A program made the translations under genes and the position numbers. This document shows, piece by piece, positions 22,001 through 32,839 of a stretch of DNA of 64,000 nucleotides. A model generated the notes under the pieces. It was given only the letters and a program-made list of their open reading frames with translations, was not told the DNA's origin and searched no databases. Origin of the DNA: Muricea muricata (Eukaryota; Cnidaria; Anthozoa; Malacalcyonacea; Plexauridae); assembly GCA_963855995.1 (NCBI GenBank), contig OY979716.1, positions 38,424,624-38,488,623 on the forward strand, in the 5' to 3' direction. Each line of letters starts with the position of its first letter. Within the stretch, counting starts at the first letter, position 1.

Positions 22001-22574
22001 ACAAACATTTTATTCTAATTTTATTAAACTTTGCCACAACAGCAGTGTCACCACAACAGCATGTGGAAATTATTGTGGTATGGTACACTGGCACTTACAA
22101 ATTCAGGCAGTGATTACATATAGCATTTTAAGCCTGATTTGCGCTTTAATTTGAACATAGCCTAGGCTAAAAGTTATCATGTAATCAAAAAACAATTTCA
22201 GCTCAGTTAAGTGGGGTAAAACTTTCTATAATCACCCCCATTATAGACTATTTCCATCAATTTTACGGGCAATTTTGTTAGTACCTGAATACTGGTAGAT
22301 ATATGTATGGTACATAATGAATTTTTGATGTCACCACATTTTCGTCAACACACAAGCTTGCAGGGATCTTTACCAAATTGTAGTGTGTACAACATGGAGT
22401 GCATAATTTTTTTTATAACCACAAACCTTCAGTTCTCATAAATTCTTGATAAAACACATTAGTTCCAGACAATTTTCTGTGTTTTCTTGGTGGTCCATTG
22501 ATTCTTAGAGTTTGAAGCTCATTATTTTTTTGTTTGTCCCAGAGCCTCATCACGATAAATCTTGACTTTCCCAT
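19010..22574 (-). CDS. Putative multi-exon gene of unknown function (exon model incomplete)
   Basis: Three minus-strand segments look like exons. The first (22574-22437) starts MGKSRFIVMRLWDKQ, includes RKLSGTNVFYQEFMRTEG and ends at a GTTTGT donor. The second (about 21520-21197) carries SEAWKIL..., and the adjacent frame reads NLDEGTKEQYKG. With NVFYQEF upstream this recalls the helices of an HMG box, but two compensating shifts would be needed. It then continues PQTRKELINNALVKLQEHV to a stop. The last (19197-19010) follows a GTAG acceptor and reads MPHEWIMKDISSYYMHGLPD then LRKLYDYGTNQLRRIV to a stop. Whether these belong to one transcript is not shown by phase. It could be a host gene, a decayed element, or two loci. 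The function is not known. Confidence 0.3.
19198..21190. other. AT-rich interval with repeated GACTAGT motifs
   Basis: GACTAGTTTCTGTGGA occurs at about 20618 and again at about 20713, with further GACTAGTGC and AACTAGTG copies to 21050. This may be a degraded DNA element end. A possible minus-strand coding stretch near 20515-20345 (LLLSQPLESYEIVNTRPQFY) lacks support. Confidence 0.3.
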
Positions 22575-22869
22575 TATGGTTGCTGATATAATTCTATGGA
22601 AAATATATACCTACAGCTGTATAACATTTTACACTATAAATTATCCCAATATCCTAAATCCTGGTTTGTGAACTATATACAGTATTATATGCAGCGTTCT
22701 GTTACCACAACTCATCAACATTACCATATTGATGATAAAACAATGTATATCACAAATTTTAATATATGGTAAAAATTCAAATATAAAATACCAAATAGTA
22801 TAAAATACCAAGATTCTATTATATTTTATAACAAAATACAAGAACACACACAGAACTCTAAATATTGTC

Positions 22870-23306
22870 AGAGGATGATGAGAATCAAGAGATATATTTT
22901 ATATGGCCTAAAAACAGTAAAGTGAATTTGAGACTCTAAAGAATATCTTGTAAAAATAGGATTTGGGCTAACTAGACAAGAACAATTACCTGAATTTTTT
23001 TGTTTTTGTTTCTCACCAGGTTTTGACGTATTGTAACTTTGATTACACCAACTTTGCAGACAGTATTTGGAGTTTGCAACATAGATACAAATATACAAAA
23101 GTATCGGCATTGCCCAGGTATTCAAAACCATGGCATGATATAAATTGGCATGATAGCTGTAATGATCTTTGTACTTTATTAAAGAACCTGAATTAACTAA
23201 CAATATGAAAGCATGCACAAAGTGTACAGCTGACCGTCCATGTGTTTCTACACGTGTTTGTGGGCGCATATGCACTGTCCTGCGGCCCTAAACTACAGTC
23301 ACTACA
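22870..23306 (-). repeat. Candidate 3' LTR and polypurine tract of the Gypsy at 23.3-27 kb
   Basis: On the minus strand the pol frame ends, then AAGTTGGGGAGGA is followed by TGTAGTGACTG. A purine-rich primer followed by TG is the standard layout at the start of a 3' LTR. The LTR end could not be fixed because no second copy is visible, so the left boundary is a guess. Confidence 0.35.
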
Positions 23307-26300
23307 TTCCTCCCCAACTTAGATATAATAGTCCGGTTTTCTCCAAACAGGACGGAGAGCATCCTTGCGTGAATACTCAGCGTCCGCGTGTTCTTGTCCG
23401 TCTCTTTGGTCTGGTACATCCCGAGGGGGAGCCCTACTTTCTTGTAGCTTCTTCACGGCTGTTGAGTGGCGCATTAGGCATTGATTCTTCCCTTCTACGA
23501 TTACTGAATCTCCTTTAACTGCAGTAACTTTGAATGGAGTCTGGAGTCAAGGGAGACTCAATTTGCTCTTGTTCTCATTGCGAATTGCGAAAGTATCGCC
23601 GACCTTTAGGGTGGGTAAAGCTACCTTGTTCTTGTTGTCGTGATATTGTTTCGATTTTGCTTTTGTTCCCATGTCTTGTTCTCTGATCGCAGTGGGGTTC
23701 GTCACTTTGGGAGATGTTGTATGTAACGCAGGTAGTTTGTCATCGAGGTTACGCCAAACAGCACTGCTGGTGCCTGCCCTGTGACGGAGTGTGGTGTGTT
23801 TCGGTATACCAATAACCAGTCGTTGAGTGCGAAATGCCAATTTCGTCCTTCTGCGATAGCTGTTTTCACCATCTTGTTGATGTTCCCGTTGAGTCGTTCC
23901 ACTTTGCCATTTGCTTGGGGGTAAAGAGGGGTGATCTTTCAATGTTTGATGCTGTATTCCGCCATTAGGTTGGCAAAATGGATTGAACAGAATGTCTGCG
24001 CGTTGTCGGTGGCGATTTGTAATGGAACTTCGTACCACGAGAAAATGTGGCGTAAACGAGGTTCTAAGGCTTTGGCAGTGACTTTTGTCATGATTTCGAC
24101 TTTGAGGAAGCGTCTGTGGTATTCGAGGACGAGCAGATTCTCCCGGTAGGAAGACTGACAAAATCCATTCCCACATAGAGCCATGCAGCTTCTGGGAAGC
24201 AGAGTGGGCTTTAGCTACGGTACTGGTTGTGTCGGAGCTGCATTGGCAAGAGTGCAAGGCTGGCACTGCCGGACAAATTCATCAGAGTCAACAAATATGC
24301 CAGGCTACCATACTTTCGAGTGGAGACGTGATTTAGTTTTTAGCTATTCCTTGGTGTCATTGATGGGCCAGTCCCAGAACTCGCTTGAGGAGGGATGCTG
24401 GTATTAAGATATGATCGCCATGCAAGACGACACACCATCACTTGTGGACAACTCTAATAGGTGGGCATAGAAAGGGGCAAGCTGAGGGTGATACCAACTA
24501 TCGGATGCAAGGCTTTTGATAATAGTTTGCAGGATTGGATCACTGGTTGTAGCTGAGCTGACCTCTTCCACAGTACAAGTATGAGGTAGTGAAGCAGATA
24601 TGACGGCATTGATAACCCAAGTATCCACCAACTCGCTTGGGTTGATGGCTCTACTTGGAGGTACTGGCTGTTGCGATAACACGTCTGCTGCATTTTGAGC
24701 TCGAGCTTGTAGCGCATGTGGAAGTTGAGATGCTGGATGTGGAGAGCCCAACGTTCAATTCGTGGAGGTGGGCGGGCTCCAGGGCAGTAAAGACCAAGGA
24801 GCAGGTTGTGGTCTGTAATCACTGCAAACCCGAGATTGCCACTCAGGTAATGGTCAAATTTAAGACAGCCAACTTTCAAGCTGAGAGCTTTGCGTTCTAG
24901 CTGGCTGTTTCTGCATTCGACGTTACTGACAACCTGATTGTCAGGGTCTTCACCTCTGCTACCTACGGTATGGCGAAGACCCTGACACAGGCTGGTCACG
25001 TGGCACCCACATTTTGGGTGCTTGACAATTCGTACTTAGCAGAGGTAGGTAAAAACGCGTTATCACAAATTGTTGTCAAACAACAAGGGAGACTGACGAA
25101 GTGGGAAGTTAGCTGACTTTAAAACCGTATCTTTGCTTTCTTTTGTGTTTGCATCACGCTGTTGTAATCTTAAAACCTCTTAATTCTTAAAATCTAAAAT
25201 TAAAAGGCGTATCATTAATTTATCTGATCAGAGCATTTTACAAGCAAACATTGGTGCATGATAATATAGCTTAAGATGATATTCATGGTTAACAAAACAA
25301 AAAATATTTCACTAATAACTATTTATACAGTACGAAATTGTGGGGGACTTGGGATATAATACGGTCGTAAATCAAAGTAAATGTTGTACAGACAAGCCGA
25401 CTACACTTTTCGGATTAACAGGTTTTAAAATTACAACAGCGTGATGCAAACACAAAAGAAAGCAAAGATACGGTTTTAGAGTCAGATGGAGTATTTTTGC
25501 TCACGAGGCGTAAGAGCTTTTGATGCTTTTCCCTAACTTTCTCATGTCCTGAATCATCAAGTTGCAACAATACCGCACCGACGCCATAATCAGATGTGTC
25601 GGTTTGCAAAACAAAGTCTTTGCCAAAATCAAGGTACGCCAAAATGGGAGCTGAGCATAATAATTGTTTTAATCGCTGAAACGCTAGTTCACATGCGTCT
25701 GTCCACATAAAGCTTGCTGCTTTTTGCATCAAATGTAATAATGGTGCTGCGATTGAGGAAAAACTAGGAATGAATTTGCAGTAGTAACCAGCAAGACATA
25801 GAAAACTTCGTACATCTTTGATATTGCGTGGGCTAGGAATGTTATTGACAGCTTCAATTTTCGCTGGATCTGGCATGATACCAGAGTCAGAGACCACATG
25901 TCCTAAAAATGAAACTTGACATGCTGCAATTGTGCATTTCTCAGGTTTTACGCGAAGACCATGCAAGCGCAATCTCTCTAGGACTGTCTTAAGTCTAGCG
26001 CAATGTTCCTCAAAATCAGAACCAAAAACAACATCATCTAAATGGCATTATGTAACAAAGGCCACTTAATACAAGATCCATGGCTCTTTGAAAAGTGGTT
26101 GGTGCGTTAACAAGGCCAAATGGCATCCGATTAAATTCAAACAAGCCTCGCTGGGTGACAAAAGCAGTTTTATGACGGTCTTTTTCGTCAACAAAAATTT
26201 GCCAGTAGGCGCTTTTCAAGTCTAGTTTCGATATTGCACATTTCGTAATGAATCTAAGATATCATCAACGCGAGGCAAAGGGTGCGCATGGCCAACAGTT

Positions 26301-27050
26301 ACAGAATCAATTCTGTAGCTTTCCATAGTCAATACAAAAGTGCATTTTGCCATCATTTTTCTTAACTAAAATGATGGGACTAAACCAAGGACTTGTTGAC
26401 TCATGGATTATGCCTTTCTCTAGCATGTCAGTAATCTTTCGCTCAGATTCCTCACGGTGGGCAAAAGGAATGTGGCGAGGATGTTGCTTAATTGCCGCAC
26501 TATTTCCTGTGTTAATTTCTTGTGTTAAAACGGTGGTATGTCCTAAGTGTTCATCAAAAACATCCGAAAACTCAAGCAGCAAATTCTTTAACTTGCCCCT
26601 ATCCTTCCCCTGTAGCGACGGGTCAATTATTGACTCGATTTTATCCAAAATTACTTGCAGTGTTGCTGTATTCCCAACCGCCCCACAAATATGGGGTTGA
26701 GGCAGGCATGATTCAATCAAAGGACAAAAATCTGCTGAATTCTCGCCAGCAACCAATTCGATCTGGCTAATAGACGCATTGAGAATGCACAAAGGCACGG
26801 TTCTGTTGTCAGGTTTTACAACAACACGAGCTATGCTAAACCCCTGTCTAGCAGCGTTGCTGCTACTAGAGCGTGGCTCTATCAAACCTATCCGACTGTT
26901 GGCACGTTTTGCCAATTTCCCCTCTAAAATCATTTCGGTTTGGGTGGAACATTACACTCTCCCCCAAGGAAACACTGGTGTTTTGTTGAAAACGGGATTG
27001 ACGCAACAAAAAGTCCGACTGGCGATTCCACCTGAAAACTTTGTGGTATG
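23307..27050 (-). mobile_element. Decayed Ty3/Gypsy pol (reverse transcriptase, RNase H, integrase)
   Basis: Reading leftwards: the pre-RT linker and start of reverse transcriptase (26933-26307, ending FCIDYGKLQN), RT core pieces (LDLKSAYWQI and FNRMPFGLVNAP, 26219-26034), the RT-RNase H region (VSFLGHVVSDSG, FVLQTDTSDYGVGAVL, 25972-25500), the rest of RNase H (ITDHNLL, PPPRIERWALHIQ, about 24900-24700), the integrase core (IATDNAQTF, then QANGKVERLNG, 24184-23702) and a GPY/F-like tail. At least four frameshifts and several stops separate these blocks, and an insertion of about 580 bp splits RNase H (see 25113-25485). No gag or protease remains at the 5' side, where a minisatellite begins. 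Dead copy. Confidence 0.8.
25113..25485. repeat. 66-bp inverted repeat inside the Gypsy RNase H region
   Basis: 25113-25178 and 25420-25485 are inverted copies with about two mismatches (CTGACT..TAAAACCGTATCTTTG outwards). The retroelement frame stops making sense at the right arm and resumes near 24900. The intervening 240 bp is AT-rich with no coding sequence. Either a non-autonomous element or a fold-back rearrangement. Confidence 0.6.
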
Positions 27051-27082
27051 AGGGGTGATCAGGGCCAAAATTGATTACCTCG

Positions 27083-27245
27083 GTTATGCAGTTCATATGT
27101 GACATTATGCAGTTCATATATGCTATTATGCAGTTCATATGTGACATTATGCAGTTCATATATGATGTTATTCGGTTCATATGTAACATTATGCAGTTCA
27201 TATATGATGTTATGCAGTTCATATGTGACATTATGCAGTTTACTT
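27083..27245 (+). repeat. 21-bp minisatellite (about 7-8 units)
   Basis: Units such as ATTATGCAGTTCATATGTGAC recur with changes (ATATGATGTT, TTCGG). Immediately right are CTGTTACGCACTTGTG and ATTGGGCACTTTG, which look like further diverged units. The period and ATTATGC...GAC pattern resemble the end arrays of element D. Confidence 0.8.
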
Positions 27246-27329
27246 GTTCTGTTACGCACTTGTGTTGCTCTATTGGGCACTTTGAATGCGCCATGAGCCC
27301 GCATTACACTACAATACATTCATTCTAAT

Positions 27330-28435
27330 CACTATATTATTATATATATTATATTACCCAATATAACACACTATATAATTATATACACTATATTACCCAA
27401 CGCCAAAGCTTTCCTTCCTTCGCTTATGATTATCGCTGATTTTAGTTTATGATTATGTAAACGTGAGTGATGCTAGGTAAGTTTGAACAGGTTTTTCAAA
27501 AATTTGGAAGGTTTTATTTAGCCTTTACCTGTATTTGCGGCGCATTAGATATTGTTTGTTTTGGGAACCTGTTTGTTCAATAGTTTTGTTGAAAGTTAAA
27601 ACAATAATAAAAACTACCAAATACCTGTGTATTTACCCGTACTGCTAGCTAAAGTTTTCTGCTATCAACTATCACTGTAAAGTGTTAGCATAATTATGCG
27701 GCCACCGAGCCAAGTCCAATTTGGCAAAATTTTCAAACATCACGAGTACTATTAATCCCTAATTGTACGAACAACATCGCATGATTACTTGTTTATTATT
27801 AGCATGACAAAATCGCATGTGCAAACCTCACCATTACTATTAAAGCGCTTTATCCAGTTCTTGTAGACAATAATTCTCAATATGTGAAAACAATTATTAC
27901 ATTCCAGTCCTGCCAGACTTTAAGCGAAAATTTTGTGCTTTGTTTGTATTTTCTACAGGAATTCCACTTCCTCAACAATTTTATTTGTGTTTAAACTCAC
28001 CGATTTGACTTGCCCACCATTTCGTTGTTTTGGAAAAATCAGTAATTGAACTGCAGTGAAATGCAGTGCAATTAATGAAGTAATTGTATTCAACCAATCA
28101 GTAATTTTGTCATGCTAATAATAAACACCGAACTCAAAACTCTCTTCATTTCCTCAATTGTGAGCACAGAGAGTTATAAAAAATGATAACTCTCTAACAT
28201 CTTCATAATGTTGATGAGAGAGGGTTACGTAAAAACATAACTCTCTCATAATAATTCAGGTAAACATCAGGAGAGTTGAGAAATAGGGTGTGGCTGCTTT
28301 TAAAAAGTGGGCGTGGTTCGGACATAACTCTCCAAAATCATAACTCTCCGAGATAACCCTCCACTTCATAACTCTCCGTTTAGCTGGTCCCACTTTGACA
28401 TATTGACGACGTTCATGACTAAATGGAAACTAGGC
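27330..28435. other. AT-rich spacer; no gene seen
   Basis: Includes short TA-rich duplicated runs (TATATTACCCAA near 27350 and 27390) and several copies of ATAACTCTC between 28140 and 28380, which may be a degraded repeat. Confidence 0.4.
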
Positions 28436-28439
28436 TTAA

Positions 28440-29148
28440 GATGGCTAATTATAAGAATTAAAACTTACTAGGTGTCAGTAAAGTCTCTCAGTGAGATATT
28501 TACGCTTCTCAATGTATTTTTAACTTTGAAGCTGCTTTCAGCGATATATTCTGCGGCCACATGTGTTGTTGTTATCCTACACAAGTATAGGGAAGGCTGG
28601 AGACCCGCACGGAACATGCCTACGTTCAAACGGTCTTATTTCGTCTTGATTCCGTTATTTTTCGAAATAAACTGCATCAAAACAAAGCAGAGGAATTTTT
28701 CTACATAACCAATCTGGTTTTTTTTGCCCAACCGAACTTGTCCTGTGTTTTTCGAAGCGATTTGAAAAAATTTCAACGATGTCTATTTGGCAGGGAGGAA
28801 ATGTACAGAATTCATATTTGCACAGAAGGATGTTTCAAAATGTTCGTAAAATGCGGGACAAGTTCAGTTGGAGCAAAAAACACATTGATTATGTAGCTAG
28901 AAAAATCCTTCTACTGTGTTTTAATGCAATTTATTCCTATTTAAGACGAGATATGACCGCTTAAACGGGCGTGTTTCGTGCGAGTCTCCAGCCTTCCCTA
29001 TATTTACTTGTGTAGGATGATAACAACACAAATCATGTGGCCGCCGAATATCACTCAAAACTGCTTCAAAATACCTTGAAAAGCATAAATATCACACTGG
29101 GAGACTGTACTGGTGCCCAGTAAGTTTTACTTCTTATAATTAGCCATG
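28440..29148. mobile_element. 709-bp foldback element flanked by TTAA
   Basis: TTAA precedes (28436-28439) and follows (29149-29152). The ends read ATGGCTAATTATAAGAA inwards from both sides. The inverted similarity runs almost to the centre: the outer 160 bp include GGAAGGCTGGAGAC in both arms and the inner part repeats CAGAGGAATTTTTCTA / CAGTAGAAGGATTTTTCTA-type sequence. So the whole element folds into one long, imperfect hairpin with arms of about 350 bp. TTAA suggests mobilisation by a Kolobok or piggyBac transposase. The short open frames inside are by-products of the palindrome. Confidence 0.8.
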
Positions 29149-29366
29149 TTAAAGACAAATATGTTCATTTATAGTAAAAATAATCGGATGACAAATGTCT
29201 AAAACTTTACCGCTGCGACCAAATTGTAACAAGTTGAGCTAACACAATACACAATGCAATCTAGATCCAACTTAGCTTTATTACATTTTACATTCCATAT
29301 TTATAATTTCTGTCACAAGGGCGTTATCCTTCCTTTAATTATTTAGTGAGCTATCTTTGACATCCG

Positions 29367-30620
29367 CAGGTGCAGCTGCATCCACGGCTAGTTATCTATT
29401 CACACATTTACCCTTTGAATTCCGTCCATTTTCACTTTAGATTTAGTTCAGTTATTATTAAATATCCGTTACATGTGTGTTAATTACATTGCGTATCTCT
29501 TGGTAGCTAAAGATGACTTTTTCAATTTTCTGGCATCCGAAATACACTTCAATGAGTTCGCCTTGTAAGGCACAGACAATTGGTCGCATAGATTCTAGAA
29601 GTTCCTTGGCACAAACGAAGTTGACAATACGTCCAAAATTACTCAAAGTGTGCCGCAGTCCATTTGCCATGGTTTTGGTTTGGGAATCCCACTCCCATGT
29701 TTCGCTATTCTGATAAAAACGGTCATCTTTTGTGGGCTCACACATTTCATTTAGTGCAAAAACAGTGTACTCGTACAAGTCGAAGATGGTTTGAAACGTG
29801 GAATGCCTTTCGATCCGCCTGGTTTTACACAAACTCTTCAGCTTTTTTTTCTTACTCTCTGGCAAGAGGGCGTGGCAGAACTTCCAGGAATTTCTGGTAT
29901 TTGGAGGAATTGTCAAAAAAACTATAAAGTTCTCGACTAGAATCAATCATATTTTGAATTCACAGTATTTCGCTAGCGTGGCAGATCACCAGATTAGGCA
30001 AATGAAGGCAGCAACCTTGATATTGGGCATCAAGTGCAAATTTGCCAATTTCAGCTTGAACTCCTTTCTTATCTGAGCTCATTGACACAGTAGTGTTGTA
30101 AGCCTGGCCCCGACAATTTGCAAGATGGAATCCGTGCTTCTGCATGCTTTTGTGAATTGCGATGGCTATAGCCTTTCCAGTCATTCTTTAAGTCACACAT
30201 GTCAATCAAAACTTAACGCTTTGTTGGTTTGGAAGGGCTCACAATGAAGTCAAGTAGGCGAAGAGAAACTGACAGAACTTTCTGTCCTTGAGATGTTGTC
30301 TCTGCCAATTAAAGTGAAATGGGGACTTTTTTTGAGGCACTTGTGGAGGTAGTCATAAATAAAATCTGCAATCACTCCAATAATTTTTTATGCTGCCTTT
30401 GCTGCCATGCATTCTTGCAGGCTTCAATAAATGCATGACAGCGGAGCCCACAGTTGAAAAGAACTTTATGTAAGTTACAATTTTGTTTGTAAATATTACA
30501 CTGCCACATTGTAGATGTATATGTAAATTGCCAAAAATTGCATAAGTTTTAGTAGGGGCTAGCACAATCATGGGGGGGGGGGGGCTAGCCACCCTATCCA
30601 CCCCCCTAGATCTGCCCCTG
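29367..30620 (-). pseudogene. hAT transposase remnants (p52rIPK/ZMYM-like branch)
   Basis: Minus-strand frames at 30184-29960 (CRGQAYNTTVSMSS, then GVQAEIGKFA and CCLHLPNLVICHA) and 29946-29458 (CKTRRIERHSTFQTIFDLYE, then NEMCEPTK) match consecutive parts of the hAT catalytic domain in the branch that includes human THAP12/p52rIPK-like proteins. They are out of frame with each other, and the N-terminal zinc finger and C-terminal dimerisation region are missing. The right limit is set at CAGGGGCAGATCTAG (minus, ending 30620), which looks like a hAT terminal repeat. CAGGTGCAGCTGCAT at 29367 could be the other end, but I found no 8-bp duplication. Confidence 0.6.
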
Positions 30621-31024
30621 TATACCACAATAAGTGAGGGTTGGTAAGATCATAGAGGTGTATATATAGCTTTAGCAGACTTGATATTAAAGCATTCTCT
30701 AAGTCTACCAGGTAGTTTCAGCCTTCCAAGAGCAGGTTTATGAGATTTTTCAAAATGGGAATTCAAATTGAGACTACCATTAATCTTCATCCCCAGGTAT
30801 TTATAATTTTTGGGTTCTGATATAATCTGACCTCGATAAGACACTGTGAAAGGTTGATTAAACTTTGCCAGTCTTTTGGCCGTTCTAAAGAGGAGAGGCT
30901 TGGTCTTTCCCTTCTTTAAGTTAATGATCAATTCGTTCTCAAGCAACCAATCAGCAACATCATCAACAACCTTATTAAGTTCAGTTTGAATTGTCCAAAT
31001 TCCATCAGCGACATAAATCACTGT

Positions 31025-31320
31025 TTCAGAACCATCCTCAGAGATATGAAAAACTAGATTCATATTAATCTGACACTGACGCACATTAATCTCAATAGAA
31101 TGAAACGCTACACGTCCTCAATGACAAGCCGTTAAGTCATCACGAAAATCTTTCGTGCACTTAAATTGATAAGATTAATAAGATTCGCTACCAATCCCAG
31201 TTGACTTGATAGCTCAATTGGTAGAGCGACGGTCTAAAAACCCGAAGATGCGAGTTCGAATCCCGCTCAAGACAAATTTTTTGTTGTTCTCTGCAGTGTC
31301 AGATTAATATGAATCACTGT
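31025..31320 (+). mobile_element. 296-bp insertion with 9-bp target duplication and an internal tRNA-like gene
   Basis: AATCACTGT occurs at 31016-31024 and again at 31312-31320, and cutting out the interval restores the LINE frame across the YADD-TVIYVAD block. Within it, GATTCATATTAATCTGACACTG at about 31056 is repeated inverted near the other end (about 31294-31315), so part of the insert is palindromic. It also has a hairpin CACGAAA...TTTCGTG near 31141 and the tRNA-like sequence at 31203-31274, followed by a T-run. Confidence 0.75.
31203..31274 (+). tRNA. tRNA-like sequence (pseudogene or SINE module)
   Basis: A 72-nt block with an A box (TAGCTCAATTGG), D-arm GCTC/GAGC, an anticodon arm, a T-arm with B box (GAGTTCGAATCCC) and a 7-bp acceptor with one mismatch (GACTTGA/TCAAGAC). 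The anticodon stem is weak at both ends. The anticodon position reads AAA, not used by a normal eukaryotic tRNA-Phe. A TTTTTT terminator follows within ten bases. It keeps pol III promoter elements but is unlikely to be a working tRNA. Confidence 0.5.
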
Positions 31321-32454
31321 ATCATCTGCATACTTGATGTCTGCACTTCTAATCACATCAGTGATATCGTTGAAAAATATCAGAAATAACAATGGACCGA
31401 GTGACCTTGAACGACTCTAGTTAGAATATCTTGCTTCTGGGTGAAACAATTGCCACACTTTACACTAGTGGAACGATTAAACAGATAACCCTTAAACCAT
31501 TCCAGTTCAATTCCATCAATACCGTGTCTAGGGAGTTTCTCTACAAGTTTTGGATGACTAATAATATCAAACACCTTGGTGAGGTCAACAAAGATTGCAC
31601 CCACTATTTTATCATTGTCAACGTAAATACTGGTACAATCGAAATAGCCCTATAATTGTCCAAGCTCAAACGCGATCCATAGTAATGAATAGGGATAATT
31701 TTAGCTGACTTCTAATCAGTTGGGAATAAACCGGTTTCTAGTGAGAGGTTGATTAAAAAGGTTAGGGGTGCAGTTAGAACTGGAGCAGTGTATCTTTCAG
31801 CATACTGGGAGCGAGATCGTCTAATCCAGTGCTTTTTGACCATTCAACAGATCTCAATTCCTTCATCACTTCTTGTTCTTGTTGCAGAAGGTAAACTTGA
31901 CATGGGTTTTATTTGGTACAGGCACAGGTTTTCTCCATATGAAGTCCCGAAGAGGTATATGTTTCTTTTTTATTGAGCCAATTATTTCATTAAAAAATGA
32001 GCAAAAACCATTTGAAATAAACAAAGGATCATTTGATTTCTCTGCGTCAATATCAAAGGACATTGATGAAGCTCTCTTTTTTGTCAGGTAGATTGATTTC
32101 ACGGTCTTCCAGAATTTATGGGAATCATTTGCACTTTCGTTCAGTAAGTTCTTACACAATATGTGGACTTCGTTTTTCTCACTGTTGAGTTAACTTTATT
32201 ACGTTTTAATTTATATTGAGATAAATCCAAATCGGTCTTTGTTTTTCTATTATTTTGAAGTAGTTTGTCTTGTTCATTCATTAATTCTTTGACGTTGCAA
32301 TTTAGCCACGGGCAGGTTTACCCCGAACCTTTTTCGTAATAGTTGGTGCACGCCAATCGAAGATATTTGTTAGTATACTTTTCATATTTCACCAGGCATC
32401 ATTATGGAATGCCATAGCTGTCTTAGGTGGTAACTTTTCGTTACGTTATACGCT

Positions 32455-32735
32455 TTTGCATTATATGCGATGCTTTCAACGTTATATGCGGTGCTTTCAA
32501 CATATGCGGTGCTTTTGACAGTATATGCGGTGCTTTTGACATTATATGCGGTGCTTTTGACATTATATGCTGTGCTTTTTTCTTTTTATGCGGTGCTTTT
32601 CACATTACATGCGGTGCTTTTGACATTATATGCTGTGCTTTTTACATTATATGGTGCTTTTTACAATATATGCTGTGCGTTTAACATTATATGCGGTGCT
32701 TCATTACATGCAATGTTACATTATGTGCAAACTTT
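32455..32735 (+). repeat. Left terminal array of element D: 21-bp units
   Basis: About twelve units of the type ATTATATGCGGTGCTTTTGAC, with variants. Because 21 is divisible by three, all frames stay open and produce meaningless repetitive peptides. Confidence 0.9.
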
Positions 32736-32839
32736 GTGATGTGCAATGTACGTTGTTGCCACCAAAATACAAAATGGCACCAAATATGTGAGTGGAAAGT
32801 GAATTTTACGTCTGTGAAGTTTGGTGGGGGGTGTTGCCA

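Larger units (their letters stand above)
30621..32396 (-). pseudogene. LINE reverse-transcriptase part (CR1/L2-like), 3' portion of a split element
   Basis: Minus strand, entering from element D: WRAPTITKKVRGKPAPWLN (about 32350), HKFWKTVKSIYLTKKRA (32159 on), FVDLTKVFDIISHPKLVEKL (31604 on), then FNDITDVI...KYADD (about 31370-31322). This last is the RT active-site block and is cut by the insertion at 31025-31320. It resumes TVIYVADGIWTIQTELN and YKYLGMKINGSLNLNSHF to about 30650. Several frameshifts and stops break it. The 5' endonuclease part is at 37943-38750. The order endonuclease then RT, with the YADD and KYLG motifs, fits a non-LTR retrotransposon of the CR1/L2/Rex group. Confidence 0.75.

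Noticed and set aside
22868..23275. A 135-codon minus-strand frame
   Set aside because: No domain; it overlaps the candidate LTR and has low-complexity composition.
27059..27328. Open frames over the 21-bp minisatellite
   Set aside because: Repeat artefacts, open on both strands for the same reason as the element D arrays.
28472..28964. Two plus-strand frames of 78 and 61 codons
   Set aside because: They lie within the palindromic arms and centre of the 709-bp foldback element and resemble no protein.
29367..30620. Exact hAT borders
   Set aside because: The ends look similar (CAGGTGCAG and CAGGGGCAG), but the flanking octamers do not match, so the boundaries are only tentative.
31203..31274. 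A functional tRNA gene
   Set aside because: The anticodon arm is poorly paired and the AAA anticodon is not expected; it lies within a repeat-like insertion.
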